Source of the DNA: Hofstenia miamia
Taxonomy: Eukaryota > Xenacoelomorpha > Acoela > Hofsteniidae
Length of the DNA: 64,000 nucleotides
Assembly (NCBI GenBank): GCA_900660155.1
Contig: CABFPE010000405.1
Span: 94,112 to 158,111 of the forward strand
Direction: 5' to 3'
The notes beneath the pieces were generated by a model that saw nothing but the letters and a program-made list of their open reading frames with translations, ran no database searches and was not told the origin of the DNA. Numbering within the stretch: the stretch's first letter is position 1; each line of letters starts with the position of its first letter. Positions 12,137 through 23,900 of the stretch are shown here, one piece after another. Both the position numbers and the translations under genes were made by a program.

Positions 12137-14896
12137 NNNNNNNNNNNNNNNNNNNNNNNNNNNNNNNNNNNNNNNNNNNNNNNNNNNNNNNNNNNNNNNN
12201 NNNNNNNNNNNNNNNNNNNNNNNNNNNNNNNNNNNNNNNNNNNNNNNNNNNNNNNNNNNNNNNNNNNNNNNNNNNNNNNNNNNNNNNNNNNNNNNNNNNN
12301 NNNNNNNNNNNNNNNNNNNNNNNNNNNNNNNNNNNNNNNNNNNNNNNNNNNNNNNAAGACTTCGCAAATATATGTGTAGTACATTCTTACGTTTCTAAGA
12401 TTGTTAAAGGCATTGAGAATGAGCAGATGGCCACTTTCCAACATACACATGGTCTGGAGTAACTCCAAAACCAACTTCTTTGTACCAAGACTTCGGTTAA
12501 GGAAACAGAGTGTAAGCGAGTCAATGGCTTCTGGATGCAGCATCACCTTTTGCAGTCCGACCTAAAAATAGCAATTAAGCCAAAGGTTCCGTTATTTATG
12601 GATTAAAAATAATAATTGATGCAAACTAAAGCACTTGCTTGCTAAAATATAAAATTTAAAACTTGATGAATTAAACACGTGTGTTACATTTGCTTTAAAC
12701 GTGTATAAACAAAATTAATAATAGGATACCACAATTACATTTGCAAATCAACTAATTATCAGTTTCATGTAGCGTTATCGAAAAAAGTCAGATTGCATAA
12801 GTTTTTCAAATACTGCATAGTTACAATTTTGTCACTGGCGTAATTTAGAATATAGTTCTATTATGTTAAACTGAACTAGTGTGGAAACTTTGAACGATTA
12901 TTGTCAATAGAAAAGTTTATGAAGATCAATACTGCGAAACAGAGAAAATCGAAAAGAAAGAAATCAATTCCAACATCAGAAGTAACAGCAACACCAATTG
13001 GATTGTCCCAACTAAGCGACCTACATATATCCCTGAAAATAATTACGACACAATCAACTAAAATCAAATCCATTCAACCTTGCTCATCAAGCAATCAAAG
13101 TTTCAATCCTACTTGTTGCGTATGCATGCAAGTTGTATCTATAACTACCTGTGGTATGATTCGCTTGCACAAAAAGGTTTAAAGTGTCCTGGTTGGGGAA
13201 TATCTCCATTATGTCAATCAAAGCAAATGTCCTTACCTACTCTTGAAGATATCCGATCGCATTCAATACCAGCTCGAAAACATAATCCGATTTCTTGTCG
13301 CAATCTTTGGGCGAAAGCTGTGCGCTTATCCTTTCAGAAATCCCTTTGAATGTTGACTCATGGATTCAGATTTTCATCATAGCTCCCCGTATTTTGCGGT
13401 CTCCTACTCGGGATAACTCCAAACATGTTCGGTATGAAGAATCAAAAGTTCTTAAACGACTTCAGAGATGGTTGAATGGTGACGTCTCTAGGCTATGGCA
13501 TGAAGCTATAACGTCAGTTTCTTCTTTTCGTCAATCCAACTCTGAATTGTTGGTTATCAAACGTACTCCACAGATCGTGCGTGAAGGTAACTTCAAAAAA
13601 CTATTTCTGCATTAAATTCGGCAGACCTATCTTTTGATGAAAGCATTCGCACTATTCTGGAAGAAAAGCTTCCGTCTAGCTTTCCCATTTCTCATGCATA
13701 TACAATCGATGTCCAACCACTTGTAGTGTCAAAGATTGCTCTTCTGAAGTGATTTCGGAGTTTTCCTAAAGATTCTGCTGCTGGCGTTTCCAAGCTATCG
13801 CCTCTCCTTTTTGAATGCTCTTCAATGTCCATCACCAGGTTTCGGAGATAATGGTCTTCAGGAAGTGGCGAATTTAATTATGGAGATATTCCCAAGCTTG
13901 AGGATCCGCAATTAGAATTATATTTAATTCGAAGATGTGCGGCTCTTCCAAAAATTCTCACAGTTTGAGAACTTGCAATCCTAACCATATGGCATCTGCA
14001 ATTTCAGATTTTGTCAAAGCTGTTCATTCTGCCCTGGAACATATTATAGGTTGTTGGTCTCCTCTTACCAGAAAACACGTTCAAAAAATAAGTTCAATGG
14101 CTGCATCTCGGTCTACAAACAATGAACATAAATGTGAAATCAAACAATGCTTTGAGCAACTATCAGTGATACTTCAGAGAGGTAATGTCATCCCCATAAT
14201 ATCACTCCAGTTTTTAAGCCAACTGTTTCAGTAAACCATCAATCATGATACAATTTTTCTTAATCTGATATTTGTGTTTGTTTTGATGTAGATTCTCTTC
14301 CTCTTGAGATTATTAACTTTTTTACAGTTGATTTTATATGATTTCATTTTGTAAACTAATTTTTTACATAAACCTTTAATAATTTCAAATGTTGATTTTG
14401 AAAATGGGTTTATAACTTTGTAATTTTAGTTCATAATAATTTTTAAAGTATGTTAATGCTATGAGAATAGATATTTTCCATCATAGTTGTAAAGCGGATC
14501 GGCTCGGGTTTAGATATTCAATATCCATTCCTTAATACAAAACTTTCTAGGTGTTTTAACCCCTTTCCTACCAAGGACGTATATAAACGTCCTATATTTT
14601 GTCACTCAATGACCAAGGACGTATATATACGTTGTTGCATAAAAATATTGCCAGACCTTTCTCAACAACCACAGATAATTTATTCAAAGTATCGGAACAA
14701 TCGGGCTCTTGATCACTCTTTTTATAATCATAAGGGGAAGTTCAAGATATGTTTTTGGAACGAACTGGGCGTCGGGTCTTTCTTCCAGCAGTCTCAAATG
14801 AAGTAATAATTTGGTATTTTGAACTTTTTTAAAAAGAGTCAAAGCAAAAATTGTTGCTGAAAAGGACTAGCACAAAACTATAAACTACAACTATTT

Positions 14897-14939
<43 letters not shown>

Positions 14940-17900
14940 TATATATAATATAATATAAAAGTGTGTGTGTTGGATTTTCTAGTGCTATATAAAATTTTCG
15001 AATGAGTGTAGTATGTTATTGTCGCTAAGTATCCATTGTCTATTTACTAAAAATATAACATTCTAAGTATATTATGACTTGTAACACTAGAAAATAAAAA
15101 GTTCGAATATTCGCGAATACCTCAGTCCGAATATCCGAATAGTTTTTTAGGACTAACACCTAAGACTAGGACTTGAGGCTAATGATAAACATATTAATGG
15201 TTGAAATTTACCAGACGAAAGTTATTACTGAGAAAAATATAGGCGTATGTGTTGAATATAAATAAATCATGTGAATCGACATCTGTAGGTGACTCATGCA
15301 GGTGAATCATTAACTTACGCGTTAATTAATAAAATAAGAAAGCGTAGAGTAACATCTTAATTAATGCAATCCAACCAATTGGCAACCATAATTACGATGG
15401 TTTACTAAACTTAAAAACTATTCGGATTTGCTGCATGGATAAAAAACAAAGACTTTTTGAGACAACCTTCAATACACTAGGCGTGTATTAACATAAAACT
15501 CTAAGAGCAGACTTAACTAGGCCATTCAATAAGTTCCAATATGTATAAAGCACCCAAAAATGGTTTGTTCAATTACAAATGAAATTAAATTGCCACAGCG
15601 CGAGCGAAGCTCAATAATCAAGATCGTAATGATATAAAAAATGCACCTTAAAATAACCGTGGTTGATAAAAATTATGAATATACAAATTTATAACATTCT
15701 TTCTATACCATTAAGTAATTATATGAAATTATTATGATTAATTAACACAACCCTGATGATTCTCGTGATACGCAAAAAGCTCTAACCCCAAATTCCATTA
15801 TCAAGTTTCCTCTAAAATTTTTTAAACGTTGATAACTCATAAACTGATGAAGATATTTTAAAACTAAAAACATCGCAAGATAGAGAACTTTCTCCTAGCT
15901 TTTCAACTTATTTCGACTCATTATTTGAACATTCGGATTTGAAAGTTTTTACAAAATTCAGATTTCTCATTGAAAAAAATATTCTTGGGTACTTCAAGCA
16001 AAGTTATAAATCTAAGAATAAAACTTCATCATTGCACATACCCACAGATGTGTCCGCAACAAAGGCTTTTAATACTTCTTAACAGGCTTGGATACAATTG
16101 TTGAAAAATGCTATAGTAAGGCTGGGGGGAATAGTGTTAATGATTCCAAGGATTGAAACTCAATTATTTTTTCCAATTCATTCCAGACCTATTTAAATCT
16201 TTTGGAACTGACTATTTCTTGGATATAGTACTTTTAGAAAGCATATTAAGAGAATTTCATGTGCAATTAGTCTTTTGAGTTGGTATTTTATCATATTTTG
16301 TATGGGCAACATTTGAGGACCTTGGTATGAACTGTTAGCAAAATGCAAAAACTTGAAATTTTTTAATCACACAATGATTTTACTTTGTAAGGAGGTCAGA
16401 GATGCATAATTAAAATATAAATTGAGGGACATACCTTAGGAAATATCAAAAAATGTGAAAAATAATTGGTTGATTAACAGACTTAATAAATAATGTGAAA
16501 CAACAATAACACCAATGATGCAACCACAAAGCACTAAATATACCATCGACTTAAATAATCAATAAAAGAAATTAGGATGGAAATTTAAAACAAGCATCAG
16601 GCATTCACTTAAAGTCATGGTACCCATTGGAGGACCATGGTATAAAATGGGTTAACAGAAAACAATGAATTTCTGTATGCATATGGTGAAACATGAAAAA
16701 GGAACGTACTCTTCCAGAGTTCATAATGGCACGAAGACAGGCGACAATGATATGAATGGGGTTGATGCCTCTGACTTCGGTTTTATCCACCTGGTAAATG
16801 TAGCGACTGGGGTTTCTTTTGGACTTCACTTCATTTAGAGTCGGTAAAGAAACGCGACGAGCAATTGATCGAGGTGGACCATTATCTGGTAAATCAATTG
16901 GAATGCCTTTCTCTGACTGATACCTAAATAGTAAAACTTTAGCAGGTAACAGAGAGAATCACACGAGACACACTGATAGTCTTCAAAATAGGATTCAAGA
17001 TCTAAGAAGAAAAGATTTTGCTAAGTACTTAGGTGCCAAACCGACGTAAAAATATGAATTTTATGCTGAGAGGATATATGTATAATAATTAAATTACTTC
17101 ACATAGAAAAATGTCAAAGCATCAAAATGGTCAACCATTTTTCTTCAGGAAATATGTTGTGAAATATATTTCTAAATTCGTCAATGTATAGACGTTTTTC
17201 GATAGTAGAAAAGTTTCTAAATCTACAGGTATTCTAACTACGAGCCTTAGGAGAGACTAAGTGTTTTACTTGACCTAGTTTAAACTTTCTTCCACAACTA
17301 AATGTATTATTAGGGCAGATTTATAGAAGCTTAAGCGACGACGGAAATTAAATAGTTTTAGCAGACAGAAAGCTATTTTCACACAAGCTAAAGTCTGGGA
17401 AAATCAATACGAGAGAATTCTACTTAAAAATGAAAAAAAGCAGTCGAAGGTTGATTAGCGCGCATTCCCTTCGCGTTTTAAAATTCATTATGAAAGAGTC
17501 AATAAATTAGCGTCTCTTACAATGTGCATTACGTCACAAATTTCACAAACATGAACATTACACAGAATACATTAGCAATTAAGGTTAAGTAAGCGTAGTA
17601 GAAAAATGTTAGTGTCAAACAAATGAATTAGAAGTGGAAACTTGAAAAAATTTCCAACACCGAACAATGGATGTGTTAAAGTTTTTAATGGCTTAGTTAA
17701 ATAATATTTTTTAAGTGTAGAATGTAGACGGTCAAAACCTTAGTTTACAATTAGATGAAGTACCCTAGAGATCATCGTGAAACTAATTACAATGTCATAA
17801 CAAAATTTGCTTCAGAGAATGATAACAAAAATTATTTACAACCTACGCAAACAAATTCAACTTTGGAAGATTTTAGGCTAAAGTAGAAATCTAGCAGCCA

Positions 17901-20900
17901 TATACTAATACCTCCCTCTCCGTAGTATAGTTTTTGCAAAAAAGTGCTACATAGAGGGCGGCGAGGAAAATTGTCCATACTACATAGAGGGATTTTGGGT
18001 TTTTGGCCGAAAGTTTAATTTTTGGCTATTACTCGCTAAAAAATTTATCGATCCCTTAAATATTTTGCATGAAGGTAGTGACTACTAAAAGACTACGTCC
18101 TACAAAAATTCAGGAATTTATGTGGGAAATTCAGCTTATATGGTTATGTGGAAAAAATACATAGAGGGAGGTATTAGTATATATAAATTTATCAAGGAGC
18201 ATGATAAGTTAACCATCTAAGCAAAAGCGATGTCATCTATTGATGTAAAACACCAAAATTTAAGATAGCAATATGTTTAAGAAATTCCAAATTTTTTATC
18301 ATTTAAACTAAGAAAAACCCTGACGCGACTTAAGGTTCACTTGAACATTATTTCGATGATCGGAGTAAGGACTTTGTATTTGACAACTGATCTTCAGCTT
18401 AGTAAGAATTTACCTCCTCCCCCATACACCAATAACATCGAGTTCACTGTTTAATGACTACGAGAGCAAAGATTGAACTGCCACCAACAAAAAATCACAA
18501 ATTTATATTAAAACTGGAAATTGAAAAAAAACTTTACAAGAACTCCAATTGATTGAATGCAATATGAGACTAGCGTGCCTTTCTAGAAAATTTACAGAAA
18601 AACATCTCAAAACCATGTATACACATCGTCATAAATACATGTATTCGGACATAAGTTATTTTTGAAGGTATTAAAGTAATAATATAGGTTTTTGCCCAAA
18701 ATTAATTGTATTTTGTGATAAATTTCTTCTTAAAGGCTTAGTTTTCATTCGTGCCACTGTAGAGGGGCACCCTAAAAATGTCTCCATGAAACAAATTCAG
18801 TGCACAAAGTTTAGCATATTCACAAATTTTGATATTACTACACACAGTAGTTTCAAAACTATTGACATTTAAATTTACATGGCAAGTCCCAATGTAAATT
18901 TCATCAATGTATAAGAATTTCCGGAAATTTTGAAAGTAAATATTTTGTTCGGACTGTTTATAGGGTTATTCTAACCTAAATGGTCGTTGACAAAAAAGTG
19001 TTTAAAACATGCCAACGCTGATGGTGGCATTACAGGAAAAAATAATGTCATAAAGATTCTTTCAGAGAATAAAAAGTGAACCTTTAAACGCGACACCCTA
19101 TACATCAACGATTCATCAACCGGGTTACTATGAAGTACAGCGGATACGCTGTCACTTCCATCAAAACATGAAACGAAAATGGACAATGGACACGAGATAC
19201 ATTTGAATTTATGTTGGTTGTGAAGTCAACAGTTATGTTAAAGTTTAAACTTTTCAGTACTTAAAGAATGAAGAGGTCTGACAATTGGCCACTCAGTTGA
19301 AAGAACTGACAAAGCAACTTTCTATCTAGTTAAGGTAGCACCTTATTCATTGAACACTGGATGCAACCATACTAGTTATAAAGGCCCAATGAAAATATGA
19401 TAATGTCATTAAATCATTAATATACAACAAGTGCATATATCCTTCAATCAACTGAGTGTCCAATGTTATAATAAGCAGACGAAGACAGAAAATTAATACA
19501 CAAAACAAAAGACAAAAGTCTACAGTGAATTACCAAGACTTAACTTCGATTTCTACCTCTTCGCTAAAACACCATGTGCATTAAATAACATTTGAGAAGA
19601 ACTAACCGAAGTGTGAATATCTGCGTATGCTGGATGTACTTCACCAAGAGATTCACACCTTGCATGTCAAGAAAATTATGGACCCAGCTAAAAAACAATC
19701 AATTTAAATCTAAATAAATTATTGAATCCATAATTTAAGCAACGTTTTAATCGCATCAAAAAATTTTGCCCTGTTACGCATTTTTGGTACTGATAGGAGA
19801 AACTGATCACAATATTTGAGAAGCTTTTCAATCGAAATAATTAAAGTACAGAAAGCTTAACCTTGAACATTTGTTTAGTCATCAAATGTGTTTAAAAAAC
19901 GCCAATAGTGAGCAATAATTATAAAAATTATGTCAGTGCAGGTTCAGAATATACCTAGAATCCCTGTTAAGGAACTTGAATCACTTGTTTTTTATTGTAG
20001 AAACCCATACAGATATGCGGACAATCCGTATCCACGAAGATACGGACCAAAAATTGCAATTTGGATGCTGATTGGTTGGAAAGAAATTGTAGATTCACAA
20101 TTTTTCTTACATTTTTTAGTCTCATAAAATCTAAATTCAGGCAACAATAATTGACAACAACTGCTTTCAGCCTATCCCATTTGGATCATTGTATGAGATC
20201 GCTTTTGTGTTTCGGTTATTTCAATTCGTAACATACTTCTACTGTTGAATTTTCACCCAATCGTTCAACTTTTCTATTTGAATTTTCAATTTTGATTATT
20301 GAATTTTGAAACTTTATATGGATTATGTTTAACATGTCCAAGTCTATATCTGTTTTATTTAAATATTTTGCTGATGCAGGTTGGAGAATGTCAATCCATG
20401 TCCAAATTTATAAGAATAATACACTAGAATAAATTATAAAATTAAAAAAAATTATAAAAAAGACAATTTATACATTGTTAAATTACTTTCTAAGAATTAA
20501 AAATTATTGATAAAACAAAAATTGACTGATGAGTTAAAATTTCATAAAATTCGATAAATCTATTTACTAAAAGTGCTATGAGTCATTGAAGAAACTGACT
20601 TCAAAGGTGTAACAAATCAGCACACAGAAAATATATAATATACTAATTAACCCGAGTTGACCGGGGCTTTACTGAGGACCTCACGCCTGGGAAGGACCAC
20701 CTCCACCCACCTTATATCTAACTCTGGACGGCATTGCGAAACTTTGCACAAACAATCTTCATATTAGCACTATGAATTTGAAATAGTAAAAATATGATAC
20801 AATCATTATATGCGATGACGTCATCAAATTCAAAATTTGGCGATTTTTTTTTGGAATAAATGTCAACAGTTGGAAATAATTCTCTTCCTTGCTTTACATA

Positions 20901-23900
20901 CTTTTCACACTAAAAATAATACGTTTTTTGAAAAATATTAATTAGGAGTTAGAAGTAATCAAGTTTCAATAAGAGCTCTATAACTCTGAATAATAATCAA
21001 ACAGGGTCAAATCTGACCACTGTACTGGTAAGTAACTTACTCCAGATTGCAGGTGCGTAGCGACACTTCAAGGCTTTGTAGTAACCGGCAAACTGCATCC
21101 GTAGTCAACTTTTTCAAGTGCTTAATTGACTCCTAAAACATTCATTAAAAAAGCAAGTTAACTTAAAAAATGCGATTAGTAACAAAATGAATACGCATTA
21201 ATTTTGAAAAGAATGCGGTTCAGATTTCAATAAGTTCAAATTCCATTAAACATCCATGAAAAATCAATATTGATAGTTTAAACAAACGCTATTTCGTTAT
21301 CAGATCACACGAAACAAAAGATAAGAAAACCGAAATTTTAGTATTATTGATAGTCATATGGAAATTTCCATAGCAACAAGACAGGAATATATGGTAACAT
21401 CAAAGAGATGAGAACTTACAACGTGGGAATTGAAAAACATTAGAAATCTGCTGTATAAATCAAAAGGTCAACTAATTTTAGTATTATTGATAATCAATAT
21501 GGAAATTTCCATAGCAACTAGACAGGAATATAAGGTAACATCAAAGAGATGAGAACTTACAACGTGGGAATTGAAAAACATTAGAAATCTGCCGTATAAA
21601 ATAAAAGGGCAAATAATTTTAGTAACTAAAATGAAATAGAAATGCGGAAAGCAAAAGGAAGTCGGGAGGGAATCCAGAGACGGATGAATTTCATAAAACA
21701 AAGTGATAAACGCGAGGAATTTGGTTGTTAAAATGCAAACCTTTTTCTCTGCACCATGGTTCTTTTCTGAAAAGATGAGTTTATTTAATTCTGCGACGAA
21801 ATGTGCTGGACTTGACTGTGTGTTTTCATCTGCTACTGGTGTACTATCCTGAAATATCACAATCATAACAAGAAAAAGTATACATTACAGCAGTGCCTCT
21901 GGTTGGATTATTACAGAATATATATTTGTTGTAACTGAGGTGCCACTGAAATTTATGAACATCGATAGTGCACCAACATATAAAATAGGTTGACAACTAC
22001 TGCATACCTTTGATCTAATAGCACTACATAAATGAAATAAAATGATTTATAGGTTGTGGAAAAGGCAGGTTTTCTAATGCAACAACCTACCATATTATCC
22101 CGTTTACATAATGTAGAACACAGACAAATAAAAATTGTGCACATATATACAGTAGGCGACATATTATAACCACCTTAGTTTTTCACGCATTTTCATATCC
22201 TTTAATATTTCCCTTAACTTTGGCCAAAACTTGCAATATTTTCGCAATAAAAATGGATCTTGGCTACCCTTACAATTGTTTTCGATGATTAAAATAAAAA
22301 TTAACACACACCGAAGCTATTATTCCATAAATAGTCATAAATAAGCCTGATGATGAAAATTTGAATAATTCATATAATTTTTCAAACTTTTTTGTGAAAT
22401 GTAGACAAGACTATATTTTCGATTTTCAATAAAAATGATGGAGTTAAACATGTATGAAAATTGCATAGTCTCCTTAGTACGATGTGTGACCACCTTTTGC
22501 TTCAATGACCTTTTGGAGTCGCCTAGGCCTACTGTCGGTGGACCACTGCAGATTTTGGTGAAATCCTTCGTCGCGAAACCATGCACGAATGATGCTACAG
22601 ATGAGTTGGCTCTCCGCGGTGTTGGTGTGTTGGCTGATTCTCTCTTTCAACATGCCCCAAATGTTTTCTATCGGGTTCAAATCAGGTGAATTTCCTGGTC
22701 AAGGAAGGACATTCACATGATTAGACTCCCAGAAATTGCGACATGATCTTCGCGTTGTGACATGGAGCTGAGTGATGCATGAATGTGCAGTCTGCCGTCG
22801 AGTTGAGCCATTCTCGAAGTGGTGGGATCATTCTGGTACGCATAACCTCCAGATATTGGTTTTTCTCCATCATCCCTTCGACTCCATGGAGAAGTCCAGG
22901 ACCTCTGGAACTTACCATATCCCATCCCATGACTTTGATTGGGTGTTTAAAAGTGTCATGAACAGGTGCCGGACTGCTTGGTACCTGCCACACACATCTT
23001 TGGGTAGCTGTCTGACACTCAAAATAACTTTCATCACTAAAGCAAACTGTCCTCCAAAACTCCACTGAACGTTTGCATACTATCGAGCAAAATTTAGACG
23101 CCTTGTTGTCATTGCTGGGGTCAGGTTGGGCTTCTTTTTCGGCATCACTGACTTGCAACCCAAATAATTAAGTTTCCTTTGGACTGAACGAGTAGAAACA
23201 TCAACACAAAGTTGTAGCAGCTGACCACGCACTTGTTTTGTGGACAGAAGCTTGTCTTTGCGGATCATTCTCACCATTGATGGATTATCAACAGAGGTCG
23301 CGTACGCTTTCAGCCACATCTTCCAACACGGGATGGTTCAGTGGTTCTTATTTCAAGTTGTTTTTTGATATTCAAAACACTGGCATGATGAACATTGCAC
23401 TGTGTAGCTCTAAAAGAGCTGTCACTTTCACAACAACAGGAGAGCTCAGATCACACGACGCTTGCTCGTTGGTGGCTGACAGTTATCAAGACAAAAGTGA
23501 AGCCAAGATGAGTCAATCAGTAGCCACCGTCCGATTGGACAACTTTGTCACTAATTTTGAGATGGGTTGTAAATGCAGATACATTGATACTGTTAGACAG
23601 GAGATAGATAGAAACAGTTCAATAGGATTCCACTATTGATTTTGCCTGAAATGCTACATTAAATGTATTTCAGATATAAAATTGAACACAGAAAGACTGA
23701 ATGAATGTATAATTTTTGAAAGCTATAATTTAATTGGTTAGCATTTCTATCTACATATAGGTATATCGAAAAACAATTCAAAATTATATTAAAAGTAAGG
23801 TGGTTATAACAATATGTCACCTACTGTAATTTATAGATTCTATTTCAGCATTTTAGACAAACATTAATGCTTTAAATTTTGCAATTTATCAAATTTCTCA

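Noticed and set aside
12047-12546. Open frames running across N and TA repeats
   Set aside because: The apparent frames exist only because N and TA runs contain no stops. The real exon is 12391-12561.
19930-20127. 65-codon plus-strand frame MSVQVQNIPRIPVKE...
   Set aside because: Lies in an FMNL intron, has no splice signals or recognisable motif and ends in low-complexity text.
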